NCBI GenBank assembly: GCA_035551675.1 | Contig: DASZMV010000037.1 | Coordinates: 197,869-261,868, forward strand | Direction: 5' to 3' | Length of the DNA: 64,000 nucleotides | From: JAFECT01 sp035551675 | GTDB taxonomy: Bacteria; Pseudomonadota; Alphaproteobacteria; Caulobacterales; Caulobacteraceae | Shown here: positions 9,127 to 17,179 of the stretch, piece by piece | How positions within the stretch are numbered: the first letter of the stretch is position 1 | Layout: each line of letters opens with the position of its first letter | The notes under the pieces: generated by a model | The model's input: the letters and a program-made list of their open reading frames with translations, nothing else | What the model was told of the DNA's origin: nothing | Database searches by the model: none | Translations under genes and position numbers: made by a program

Positions 9127-10071
9127 ATGGCCGTCTTCACCCCCGTCACGCCGGAACAGGCGAGCATCTTTCTGCAGCGCTACGATCTGGGCGCGTTGCA
9201 CGAGCTCGTCGCCATCGCCGAAGGCGTGGAGAACACCAACTACCGGCTGGAAACCGCGCGCGGCCGCTTCGTCCTCACTCTGTTCGAAAAGCGCGTCGAG
9301 CTGGACAGCCTGCCGTTTCGCCTCGGCCTGACCGAACACCTGGCGCTGCGGCGCTATCCGGCCCCGCGCGTCCGCCGCGACCGCGAGGACCGCCTGTTCT
9401 CCGACCTGAACGCGCGGCCGGCGGCGATCCTCGACTGGCGCGAGGGCCAATGGTTGCGCGGACCTACCCTGGCCGACGTGGAAACCGCTGGCCGTTCGCT
9501 CGCCGACCTGCATCACAAGGGCGCTGACTTTCCCGCCATCTGGCCCAATGCGCTCGGTCCCGAAGGTTGGCGCCGCATCGTCGAACGCTGCAAGGGCGTC
9601 GCCAAGGGCGAGGCGGCGCGCATGCTGCATGTCCTCGACCTGGAAACGACGTACCTCAGCGAGCGCTGGCCCGAGCGCCTGAAGCGCGGCGCGATCCACG
9701 CCGACTATTTCCCCGACAATGTCCTGTTCGAAGGCGCCGCCGTATCGGGCGTCATCGACTACTATTTTGCCTGCACCGACAGTCTGGCCTACGACCTCGC
9801 CATCGCGCTCTCCGCCTGGGGCTTCTCCGCCGACGGCGCGCCCGACCGCGACGCCATGAACGCGATGAAGCGCGGCTACGAGAGCCTGCGCCCGCTCGAC
9901 GACGCCGAGCGCAAGGCGCTCCCCTTGCTGTGCCGGGGCGCCGCTGTGCGTTTCACACTGTCGCGCCTGCACGACCGCCTGTTCCACGATCCCGAATGGC
10001 TGGTCACGCCGAAGGACCCCGCGCCTTATTTTCGAAGGTTGACCTACTTCCAACGTGAGATGGAGGGTTAG
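9127..10071 (+). CDS. thrB: Homoserine kinase (ThrB type II)
   Basis: Homoserine kinase of the aminoglycoside-phosphotransferase fold, used by many alphaproteobacteria and pseudomonads in place of the GHMP enzyme; 314 aa, the usual length. The N-terminal GVENTNYRLET segment is typical of the family, the catalytic Brenner motif is in GAIHADYFPDNVLF, and the metal-binding aspartate in GVIDYYFACTDSLAYDLA. It phosphorylates L-homoserine with ATP in threonine synthesis. Threonine synthase lies just downstream on the opposite strand, so the two genes converge instead of forming an operon. Confidence 0.93.
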   Translation: MAVFTPVTPEQASIFLQRYDLGALHELVAIAEGVENTNYRLETARGRFVLTLFEKRVELDSLPFRLGLTEHLALRRYPAPRVRRDREDRLFSDLNARPAAILDWREGQWLRGPTLADVETAGRSLADLHHKGADFPAIWPNALGPEGWRRIVERCKGVAKGEAARMLHVLDLETTYLSERWPERLKRGAIHADYFPDNVLFEGAAVSGVIDYYFACTDSLAYDLAIALSAWGFSADGAPDRDAMNAMKRGYESLRPLDDAERKALPLLCRGAAVRFTLSRLHDRLFHDPEWLVTPKDPAPYFRRLTYFQREMEG

Positions 10072-10080
10072 GCCTCGGAG

Positions 10081-10250
10081 AAGGTGAAGACGAAGGGCAC
10101 GAAGGGCACAAAGTTCACGAAGAAGGGTGGAAAGCGGCTTCGCCGCAGGCTCTTTGCGCCGAAGGCGCAGACTCCAATCTGTCTCACGCCGCAGGGCCGA
10201 ACCGTTTCTCCTTCGTGACCTTCGTGCTCTTGACTTTCTTCGTGATTTTT
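10081..10250. repeat. Palindromic intergenic element between thrB and thrC
   Basis: Non-coding spacer built of repeats. The left end carries tandem GAAGGGCAC/ACGAAGG units (10088-10125), and the right end carries the complementary CTTCGTG units (10210-10245). Between them are two perfect small hairpins, GCGGC-TTC-GCCGC at 10134-10146 and TGCGCC-GAA-GGCGCA at 10155-10169. Arms of this CACGAAGG kind are scattered through many bacterial genomes and are often mis-called as short proteins. Here it could serve as a bidirectional terminator for two convergent genes. Confidence 0.6.
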
Positions 10251-11610
10251 AAAGCACCGCCGCTCGCGCCGCCTCGACGCTGGCATCGATGACCTCGAGC
10301 CGTTCCGGCTTGTCCATCACCACCCTCAAACGATCCGGCGCCTCCGGTTCGAAGCCGAGCGCCTGTTTCACGAACTCGGGGAACTTGGCCGCGTGCGCCG
10401 TCGATAGGGCGATCACCGGGCCGCCGCGCGGCAGGGCTCGCGCCGCGTGTAGCGCCACCGCCGTGTGCGGACAGATCACGCGACCGTAGGCCTTGTACGC
10501 GCGGGCGATCTCGCGCGCCGTGGTCGCATCGTCGACCCTTAGAGCATTCACTTCGCCGCGCACTGCGCCCAGGATATCCGGCGGGAGATAGACGCCGCCG
10601 CGTTCGGCGAATACGCCGAACAGGTTGCGCGTGCGCTCTGCGTTGCGGCCGGACGCCTCGAACACCATGCGCTCGAAGTTCGACGGCGCCGCCACGTCCA
10701 TGCTGACGCTCGCGGTTTCGACGGCGGTCTTGCGCTCGTAACGGCCGGTGTCGAGCGCGCGCTTAAGCGTGTCGTTGGCGTTCAGCGCCGCGGTCATCGG
10801 GCCCATGGTCATGCCCATCCGCTTGGCCGCAATACCGGCGAAGGCGTCGCCGAAGTTGCCGGTGGGCACGACGAAGCGGGCAGGGACGGGGACCTTCGCC
10901 GCCGACGCGAGGTAGTAGGGAATCTGCCCCGCCAGTCGCCCCCAATTGATCGAATTGACCGAGCTGACGCGGCGGTCGCGGCGCAGGCCTTCGTCGGCCA
11001 GCAACAGCTTCACCAGCCGCTGGCAGTCGTCGAAGTCGCCGCGCACGGCGAGCGCCAGCACATTGTCGGCGCCGGTCGTGGTCATCTGTCTGCGCTGCAC
11101 CGGGGAGACGCGGCATTGCGGATGGAAGATCACCAGCCGCACACGCGCCGCGCCCGCAAACGCCGCCGCCGCCGCCGCACCGGTGTCGCCGCTGGTCGCG
11201 GTCAAGAGCAACATGCGCTCGTCGAGCGCCGCCAGCGCCGCCTCGATCAAGGGCGCCATCATCTGCATGGCGAGGTCCTTGAACGCCGCCGTCGGCCCGT
11301 GGAACAGCTCCAGCAGAAACAGCCCCGGCTCGAGCTCGACCAGGGGCGTCACGTCGGGATGATCGAAGGCCGTCATCCGCTGCGCCGCCGCCCCGATCGC
11401 CGCCGCCGGCAGGCTGTCACCGGCGTAGAGCGACAGCACCCGCCGCGCCGTCTCGGCATAGGGCCGCGTCCCCGCACCCGCGATCTCGTCGGGCGTCAGG
11501 TCCGGCCACGTCACCGGCATGTACAGCCCGCCATCCGGCGCCAGGCCGTTCAGCAAGGCGTCGGCAAAGGTCGCATCCGGCGATTGGCCACGGGTGGAGA
11601 CGTATCGCAT
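10249..11610 (-). CDS. thrC: Threonine synthase
   Basis: PLP enzyme converting O-phospho-L-homoserine to L-threonine, 453 aa, the length of the long proteobacterial form. The N-terminus MRYVSTRGQSPDATFADAL is the family signature, the PLP lysine lies in GPTAAFKDLAMQMM, and the glycine-rich phosphate loop in LTATSGDTGAAAAAAF. The ATG at 11610 is right for the conserved start. It faces thrB across the palindromic element; no other threonine-branch genes (hom, lysC) are in the window. Confidence 0.95.
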   Translation of the reverse strand: MRYVSTRGQSPDATFADALLNGLAPDGGLYMPVTWPDLTPDEIAGAGTRPYAETARRVLSLYAGDSLPAAAIGAAAQRMTAFDHPDVTPLVELEPGLFLLELFHGPTAAFKDLAMQMMAPLIEAALAALDERMLLLTATSGDTGAAAAAAFAGAARVRLVIFHPQCRVSPVQRRQMTTTGADNVLALAVRGDFDDCQRLVKLLLADEGLRRDRRVSSVNSINWGRLAGQIPYYLASAAKVPVPARFVVPTGNFGDAFAGIAAKRMGMTMGPMTAALNANDTLKRALDTGRYERKTAVETASVSMDVAAPSNFERMVFEASGRNAERTRNLFGVFAERGGVYLPPDILGAVRGEVNALRVDDATTAREIARAYKAYGRVICPHTAVALHAARALPRGGPVIALSTAHAAKFPEFVKQALGFEPEAPDRLRVVMDKPERLEVIDASVEAARAAVL

Positions 11611-11758
11611 CGGGGCCGCAGATACCCTGCGCCGCGCGCCCTGTCGCGGAAGATCAGCTTGGCCGTTTCCGACCGCGACGGACTCCTAAAGCCCCGCTCG
11701 TTGAACCTGTTCAATAATGCGTCCGGGAGGTTCCGGGCGTGACCTATGGGAGAATGCC

Positions 11759-12061
11759 ATGTCCAAACTTCTCGCCGCCGTGGCTGTCGCGGCGCTCGTC
11801 CTGGGCAGCGCCGCCGGCGCCGCCTCGGCCGCTGACCAGCACGGTGACCAGCACGGCGCCCACCAGCGCGTCGTGCACAAGCAATGGCGCCAAGGCGGCA
11901 AGATCGAGCACAGCGACTGGAACCGCGGCCAGGTGGTCGACTGGCGCGCCCATCACCTGCGCCAACCGCCGCGCGGCTATGAATGGCGCGAGGTCGACGG
12001 CAACTGGGTGCTCGCCGCCGTCGCCACCGGCGTGATCGCCTCGGTGCTCGAAGCCCGCTAA
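11759..12061 (+). CDS. RcnB family small secreted protein
   Basis: A 100-aa exported protein: the signal peptide (MSKLLAAVAVAALVLGSAAGAASA) is followed by a His-rich linker (DQHGDQHGAHQR) and an RcnB-type domain ending PRGYEWREVDGNWVLAAVATGVIASV. RcnB proteins are periplasmic and in E. coli affect nickel/cobalt homeostasis; whether this one does is inference. The ATG at 11759 has GGGAG (11748-11752) in ribosome-site position. No metal transporter is next to it. Confidence 0.75.
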   Translation: MSKLLAAVAVAALVLGSAAGAASAADQHGDQHGAHQRVVHKQWRQGGKIEHSDWNRGQVVDWRAHHLRQPPRGYEWREVDGNWVLAAVATGVIASVLEAR

Positions 12062-12201
12062 TCGGCCTCGATCGCGTGCGCCGGTCGTCCTCAAGGTAGC
12101 GGGCGGCCGGCGCCCACGCTCAAGCTTACTCCAAATACGCGCGGAACCCCCGGCTGCGCCGTGACGTTGACCCGACGTATCGACCACGGTGACGGCTGAT
12201 C

Positions 12202-13059
12202 ATGACCGCAACGACCCCCTCCGCGTCCGAGCTCCCGGGCGCCTTTTCCGATCCGATGTCGGCGGTCGACGGGACCGCGTTCCAGGCCGGTTCCTCGGCG
12301 GTGTCTTGGCCGGCGATCATCGCCGGCGCCGTCGCGGCCTCCGCGATCAGCGTCCTGCTGTTCATCCTCGGCGCGGGCCTCGGCTTCGGCGCCGCGCCCC
12401 ATAGCTTAGGGGTCGGCGGCCACGCCAATTCCGAGGCGGTGACCTTCACCGCCTGGACGGCGATCTGGATGATCGTGATCCAGTGGTTGGCTTCGGGCCT
12501 GGGCGGCTACCTCGCCGGGCGTCTGCGGCATCGCTGGCCGGGGGTGCGCGAGGGCGAGACCCACTTTCGCGACACCGCCAACGGATTTCTGTCCTGGGCG
12601 CTGGCGACGGTCCTGGTCGCCGTCCTCGCCGCCGCGACCGCCGGTTTCGCCGCCGGCGCCGCCGCGCACCATCGGGACGGCGCCCCCGCCGCGGCCGAGC
12701 CGCACGCCTATCAGCTCGATGTCCTGTTCCGCTCGCCGGCCACCATGGCGACCGTGTCCGACCCCGCGACCCGCACCGAGGCCGGGCGCATCCTCACCCA
12801 CGCCGCCACCGAGAAGCAGGTCGCCGAGGACGACCGGGTCTACCTGACCCAGATGGTCGCCCAGCGCGCCGGCCTGGCGCCCGCCGTCGCCCAGGCGCGC
12901 ACCGACGCGGCGATCAACCAGGTCCGCGCCCAGGCCGACCAGGCCCGCAAGGCCGCCGAGGCCACCGGCCTGTTCACGGCGCTGGCCATGATTATCGGCG
13001 CCTTCATCGCCTCGATCTGCGGCGTGTTGGGCGGCCGCGAGCGCGACAAGCACGTCTGA
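12202..13059 (+). CDS. Hypothetical membrane protein
   Basis: 285 aa with about four membrane helices: two in the first 110 residues (VSWPAIIAGAVAASAISVLL; TAIWMIVIQWLASGLGGYLAG), one around 130-150 (SWALATVLVAVLAAATAGFA) and one at the C-terminus (FTALAMIIGAFIASICGVLGG). Between the third and fourth is a hydrophilic Ala/Gln-rich helical stretch likely to form a coiled coil. The protein resembles uncharacterised alphaproteobacterial proteins sometimes named PhnA-like; I would not assign a role. A terminator at 13082-13109 separates it from the his operon. Confidence 0.7.
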   Translation: MTATTPSASELPGAFSDPMSAVDGTAFQAGSSAVSWPAIIAGAVAASAISVLLFILGAGLGFGAAPHSLGVGGHANSEAVTFTAWTAIWMIVIQWLASGLGGYLAGRLRHRWPGVREGETHFRDTANGFLSWALATVLVAVLAAATAGFAAGAAAHHRDGAPAAAEPHAYQLDVLFRSPATMATVSDPATRTEAGRILTHAATEKQVAEDDRVYLTQMVAQRAGLAPAVAQARTDAAINQVRAQADQARKAAEATGLFTALAMIIGAFIASICGVLGGRERDKHV

Positions 13060-13081
13060 GCCGTTCTGAACGGGAATTCCA

Positions 13082-13109
13082 GGGGCCGCGGGACCTCCGC
13101 GGCCCCTTT
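13082..13109 (+). terminator. Rho-independent terminator
   Basis: Ten-base-pair perfect stem GGGGCCGCGG (13082-13091) with CCGCGGCCCC (13097-13106), loop GACCT, then TTT. It sits 23 bases after the membrane-protein stop and upstream of the his operon promoter. Confidence 0.75.
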
Positions 13110-13171
13110 CCGCGCGCGCAGGCCTCAGCCTTCCGCCACAAAACGGTCACGCGATTTCACCGAACCGGCGC

Positions 13172-13200
13172 TTGCAACCTGCGGCGTGCCACCGTATTAA
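13172..13200 (+). promoter_or_regulatory. Predicted sigma-70-type promoter of the his operon
   Basis: TTGCAA at 13172-13177 and TATTAA at 13195-13200 are separated by 17 bases and lie 32 bases before the TrpR-like start codon. Between this site and the upstream terminator no other good pair is seen. No histidine-rich leader peptide or attenuator is visible. Confidence 0.5.
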
Positions 13201-13232
13201 CACGCCATCCCAACCGCAACGGAGCGTGCGCC

Positions 13233-13544
13233 ATGGCTGCTTCCGCCAGAAAAACGAGTGCTGAAGACAAGGCCGAGAACGAGCTTTACGGAGCCTTCCT
13301 CAGCCTGCAAACCCGCAAGGAAGTCAAGGATTTCCTGGCCGACCTCGCCACGCCCGCGGAAATTCGCGCATTCGTCGAGCGTTGGCGCATCACTCGCCTT
13401 CTCGACGAGGGCCGGCTGAGCTATCGCGAGATCGCCGACGAGGTCGGGGCCTCGACCACCACCGTCACCCGGTGCGCCCGCTTCCTGCGCGACATGCCGT
13501 TCAAGGGCTATCGCAAGGTGCTCGACCGGATGGGCCGCAAGTAA
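13233..13544 (+). CDS. TrpR-like protein, YerC/YecD family
   Basis: A 103-aa helical protein with a Trp-repressor-like helix-turn-helix. The N-terminal part (ELYGAFLSLQTRKEVKDFL) and the DNA-binding part (LSYREIADEVGASTTTVTR) match the YerC/YecD group of TrpR relatives. The ATG at 13233 gives the family length; the same frame is open further upstream but that part overlaps another gene. Its stop overlaps the hisG start by one base (TAATG), so it is the first gene of the operon and a candidate histidine-responsive regulator. The ligand is unknown. Confidence 0.85.
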   Translation: MAASARKTSAEDKAENELYGAFLSLQTRKEVKDFLADLATPAEIRAFVERWRITRLLDEGRLSYREIADEVGASTTTVTRCARFLRDMPFKGYRKVLDRMGRK

Positions 13545-14416
13545 TGGACCAGCGTCTGCGTATCGCGGTGCAGAAGAGCGGCCGGCTCGCCGACCGCAGC
13601 CTCGATCTCGTGCGCGACGCGGGTCTGCGCGTGGTCAAGGGTCACAACGACCTGCTGTATCGGGTCGAGAACTATCCCATCGACCTGATGCGGGTGCGCG
13701 ACGATGATATCCCTACATTCGTCGAGAACGGCATCGCCGACTTCGGCATCGTCGGCGGCAATGTGCTGGAGGAGCACAAGGCCGCGCACACGCCGCCGGA
13801 ACGCGTGATGCCGCTCGGTTTCGGCCGTTGCAGCCTGCGCATCGCGGTGCCCGACACCGTCGATTGGACCGGACCCAAGGACCTCGACGGCAAGAAGATC
13901 GCCACCACCTATCCCAACCTCCTGACCCGCTATCTCGAACGCGAGGGAATCTCGGCCGAGATCGTGGCGATGAGCGGGGCGGTCGAGGTGGCGCCCCGGC
14001 TGAAGATGGCGCACGCGATCTGCGATCTCGTCTCCACCGGCGCGACATTGGAGGCCAACGGCCTGAAAGCCGTATCGCTGGTCCTCGACAGCGAGGCGAT
14101 GCTGATCCGCGCGCCGCGCCCGATCGCGCCGGAGTTGGCGGAACTTGCCGAAAGCGTGGTCGAGCGCTTCAAGGGTGTTGTCGCCTCGCAGGGCGCGAAG
14201 TACGTGATGATGAACGCGCCGAAGGCGGCGCTCGCGACCATCCAGCAGATCCTGCCGGGCGCCGGTTCGCCCACCGTCACGCCCTTGGCGGGCCGTGACG
14301 ACGCAGTCGCCGTGCACGCGGTCTGTCAGGAGTCGGTGTTCTGGGAAACGCTGGAACGGCTGAAGGCGGCGGGCGCCTCGGCGATACTGGTGTTGCCCAT
14401 CGAGAAGATGATGTGA
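13544..14416 (+). CDS. hisG: ATP phosphoribosyltransferase, long form
   Basis: First enzyme of histidine synthesis (ATP + PRPP to phosphoribosyl-ATP), 290 aa. It begins MDQRLRIAVQKSGRLADRSL as in enteric HisG. The PRPP-binding region is seen as CDLVSTGATLEANGLK, and a C-terminal domain (about residues 225-290) of the histidine-binding regulatory type is present, so it is the HisZ-independent form. The ATG shares a base with the TrpR-like stop codon. Feedback inhibition by histidine is expected from the family. Confidence 0.95.
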   Translation: MDQRLRIAVQKSGRLADRSLDLVRDAGLRVVKGHNDLLYRVENYPIDLMRVRDDDIPTFVENGIADFGIVGGNVLEEHKAAHTPPERVMPLGFGRCSLRIAVPDTVDWTGPKDLDGKKIATTYPNLLTRYLEREGISAEIVAMSGAVEVAPRLKMAHAICDLVSTGATLEANGLKAVSLVLDSEAMLIRAPRPIAPELAELAESVVERFKGVVASQGAKYVMMNAPKAALATIQQILPGAGSPTVTPLAGRDDAVAVHAVCQESVFWETLERLKAAGASAILVLPIEKMM

Positions 14417-14423
14417 GGCTTAA

Positions 14424-15707
14424 GTGAAGCGTTTCGACTGGTCATCGTTGAGTGCGCAGGAGAAGACCGCGGCCCTCGCGCGCCCGATGAAACGGCGTGA
14501 CGCCGCCGTGCGCGACACCGTGCGCCGCATCTTCGACGAGGTCGAACACGAGGGCGAGGCCGCCGTGCGCCGCTGGTCGCTGAACCTCGACGGCCACGCG
14601 CCGCAGCGGCTGGAGCTGACGCCCGCGGTGGTGGACGCCGCGCGCGCGAAGCTCGATCGCGAAGATCTCGCGGCCATGCAAATCGCCGCCGATAACGTGC
14701 GCCGCTATCATGAGGCGACCCGCCCGGTCGCCCAGACCGTCGAGCCGGCGCCCGGCGTAAAACTGCGCCGCGTCTGGCGGCCGATCGAAACCTGCGGCCT
14801 CTATGCGCCCGGCGGCACCGCGCCCCTGTTTTCGACGCTGCTGATGCTCGCGATTCCCGCCGCCGTCGCCGGCGTCCCCAACCGCGTGATCGTGACGCCG
14901 CCGCATCGTGACGGCGTCGCGCCGGTGATGATCGCGGCCGCGGCGTTGGCGAACCTCGAGGCCTTCTACCTCGTCGGCGGCGCCCAGGCGATCGCGGCGC
15001 TCACCTTCGGCGCCGGCCTGCCCCGCGCGGACAAGATCTTCGGTCCGGGCAACGCTTACGTCGCCGAGGCCAAGCGATACGCGGCCGACCTGCCGGGCGG
15101 TCCCGCCATCGATCTGCCCGCGGGGCCGAGCGAGCTGATGGTCATCGCCGACGCGTCGGCCGACCCCGTGCTGGTCGCCGCCGACCTGTTGAGCCAGGCG
15201 GAACACGACGCCGACGCGCAGGTGGTGCTCGCGGCCATGGGCGAGGGCGTGATCGAGGCGGTGTGCCGCGAACTCGAACGCCAGACCGCCGTGCTCCCGC
15301 GCGGCAACATCGCGCAGGCGAGCCTGTCGGAGGGCCGCATCTTGCTCGTGCGCGACTGGAACGAGGCGGCGGAAGCGGCCAGCGCCTACGCGCCCGAACA
15401 CCTGTCGATCCAGGTTTCCGATCCCGAGCCCCTGATCGGCGCCATCTCGAACGCCGGAACCATCTTCGTCGGTCATTGGGCGGCGGAGACCTTCGGCGAC
15501 TACGTCGCGGGACCAAGCCACGTGTTGCCGACCGACGGCGCCGCGCGCACCTTCAGCGGCGTCTCCACCGCCGCCTTTATGAAGAGCTTCGCCATCCAGG
15601 AAGCGACTCGGGACGGCGCCCGCGCCCTGGCGCCCGCCGCCGCGCGTCTGGCGCGTCTAGAAGGCCTGGAGGCGCATGCGCTCGCCGCCGACCTGAGGGC
15701 GCGATGA
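14424..15707 (+). CDS. hisD: Histidinol dehydrogenase
   Basis: Zinc enzyme carrying out the last two oxidations from histidinol to histidine with NAD, 427 aa. Seen are the NAD-binding and structural signature (DKIFGPGNAYVAEAKRYAAD), GPSELMVIAD, the zinc ligands in LLSQAEHDADAQV, the catalytic Glu-His pair in YAPEHLSIQV and the late GPSHVLPTDGAARTFSG. The start lies seven bases after hisG; the stop overlaps the next start (ATGA). Confidence 0.95.
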   Translation: MKRFDWSSLSAQEKTAALARPMKRRDAAVRDTVRRIFDEVEHEGEAAVRRWSLNLDGHAPQRLELTPAVVDAARAKLDREDLAAMQIAADNVRRYHEATRPVAQTVEPAPGVKLRRVWRPIETCGLYAPGGTAPLFSTLLMLAIPAAVAGVPNRVIVTPPHRDGVAPVMIAAAALANLEAFYLVGGAQAIAALTFGAGLPRADKIFGPGNAYVAEAKRYAADLPGGPAIDLPAGPSELMVIADASADPVLVAADLLSQAEHDADAQVVLAAMGEGVIEAVCRELERQTAVLPRGNIAQASLSEGRILLVRDWNEAAEAASAYAPEHLSIQVSDPEPLIGAISNAGTIFVGHWAAETFGDYVAGPSHVLPTDGAARTFSGVSTAAFMKSFAIQEATRDGARALAPAAARLARLEGLEAHALAADLRAR

Positions 15708-17179
15708 GCGACCTTTTTCCACCGCTTGGTCCCGAAGCCGAAGGCCTGCAGACGCACCCCGAGGCGCCGCTCGCCCTCGCGCAACGCATGGCGCAGGTGT
15801 GGGGCGTGCGGCCCGAACAGGTGCTGCCGGTGCGCGGCGCATTGCACGGGCTCGAACTCGTGTTCCGCCGCATCGCGCTCGACGGCGCGCGCGAGGTGGT
15901 GTGCGAGGAGAGCGACGACAACCGTCGACTGGCCCGCATCTCGCGGCTCGACATCGCGTCGGAACCGGGGACCGCGACCGGCGCGGTGGTGGTGAAGTCG
16001 CCCGGCGATCCGCTCGGCCTCGTGCTCGAGGACTTCGAGGCAGACCATTTTCCCGAACGCGTCGCGCCGGCGCTCTGGGTCGTTGACGAAACCAACGCCG
16101 ACGTCTCGCGCACGCCGTCGCTGACGCGCCTGGTCGACAGCGCCGGGAACCTCGTCGTGCTGAAGAGCCTGTCCGGCGTCTACGGTCTCGCGGGCGCCCG
16201 CGTCGGCGCGGTGATCGCCCAGGTCGGGCTGATCGAACGCCTGCGCGAGGTGCTGGAGCCCGATGCCTTGCCGACACCCAGCGTGCGCCTCGCGGAGGCC
16301 GCGCTCTCGCCGTCGCGCGCTATCCTGGTCGCCAACCGCGTCGAACTCATCCGCGCCGAGCGCGACCGCCTGGCGATGTTGCTGGAGAAATCTCCCGACG
16401 TCGTGCGCGTGTGCGCCGGCGAGGGACCCTATCTGTTCGTCGAAACGCGTGACCCCGACGCCGCGCGCGCCACCTTCGCGCGTTTCGGCGTCAAAGCGAC
16501 CTGGCGCGAAGAAATCGCGCCCGGCGGCGTTCGCCTCGACATCGGTCCACCCGAGGTCAACGACCGCGCGCTGGCGGCGCTCGGCTGCGCCACCGCGAGC
16601 CCGGCGCACCGCCGGGCCGAACTCACGCGCGAAACCAAGGAAACCAAGATCAGCGTCGCGCTCGATCTCGATGCGTCGGGCCAGGTGAAGGCGTGCACCG
16701 GCATCGGCTTCTACGACCACATGCTGGAACAGGTCGCCTTCCACGGCGGCTTCGACCTCGCTCTGGTCTGCACGGGCGACCTGGAGATCGACGCCCACCA
16801 CACCGTCGAAGACTGCGCGCTCGCCTTCGGGGCAGCCCTGAAACAGGCGCTGGGATCCAAGCGCGGCATCGCCCGCTTCGGCTTTGTCCTGCCCATGGAC
16901 GAGACCGAGGCCAAGGTCTCCATCGACCTGGGCGGGCGTCCGTTCTCGGTGTTCGAGGGCGCCTTCTCCGCCTCGCACATCGGCGAATATCCGACCGAGA
17001 TGACCGGCCACGTGTTCCGCTCCTTCGCGGACGCGATGGGCGCGGCGATCCACGTCACGGTGACCGGTGAGAACGACCACCACAAGACCGAAGCCTGCTT
17101 CAAGGCCTTCGGCCGTGCGCTGCGTCAGGCGATCCGCGTCGAGGGCGCGGCGCTGCCCTCGACCAAGGGCGTGATCTGA
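15704..17179 (+). CDS. hisB: Fusion: degenerate HisC-like aminotransferase domain + imidazoleglycerol-phosphate dehydratase
   Basis: A 491-aa single frame in the hisC-hisB position. Residues about 303-491 are a complete HisB dehydratase: GIGFYDHML (333-341), metal-binding HHTVED (365-370) and HHKTEA (459-464). Residues 1-300 align by motif with histidinol-phosphate aminotransferase but have lost its chemistry. The PLP-lysine motif TFSKxYGLAGLRVG reads SLSGVYGLAGARVG, putting Gly158 where the lysine should be. The DEAY tyrosine is Asn131 (VDETNADV), and the NNPTG loop reads GDPLG (101-105). Translation from ATG 15704 is coupled to hisD; hisH overlaps the stop by one base. The dehydratase half should be active in histidine synthesis. 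The N-terminal half is probably structural or regulatory, since a normal hisC lies at the operon end. Enteric HisB is also bifunctional, but with a phosphatase domain, which is not what is seen here. Confidence 0.92.
   Translation: MSDLFPPLGPEAEGLQTHPEAPLALAQRMAQVWGVRPEQVLPVRGALHGLELVFRRIALDGAREVVCEESDDNRRLARISRLDIASEPGTATGAVVVKSPGDPLGLVLEDFEADHFPERVAPALWVVDETNADVSRTPSLTRLVDSAGNLVVLKSLSGVYGLAGARVGAVIAQVGLIERLREVLEPDALPTPSVRLAEAALSPSRAILVANRVELIRAERDRLAMLLEKSPDVVRVCAGEGPYLFVETRDPDAARATFARFGVKATWREEIAPGGVRLDIGPPEVNDRALAALGCATASPAHRRAELTRETKETKISVALDLDASGQVKACTGIGFYDHMLEQVAFHGGFDLALVCTGDLEIDAHHTVEDCALAFGAALKQALGSKRGIARFGFVLPMDETEAKVSIDLGGRPFSVFEGAFSASHIGEYPTEMTGHVFRSFADAMGAAIHVTVTGENDHHKTEACFKAFGRALRQAIRVEGAALPSTKGVI

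Noticed and set aside
7960..10053. Long minus-strand frame opposite the aminotransferase and thrB
   Set aside because: Same antisense artefact; both plus-strand genes have clear catalytic motifs.
10068..10286. Possible 72-aa minus-strand protein with HEGHEG and FVPFVPFVF runs
   Set aside because: It is the translation of the palindromic repeat between thrB and thrC and overlaps thrC; such runs are a known false call.
15704..17179. Idea that the HisC-like/HisB fusion is two genes with a missed stop or sequencing error
   Set aside because: The frame runs through without a stop, the junction has no good internal start with ribosome site, and both halves align in frame. An assembly error cannot be fully excluded without reads.
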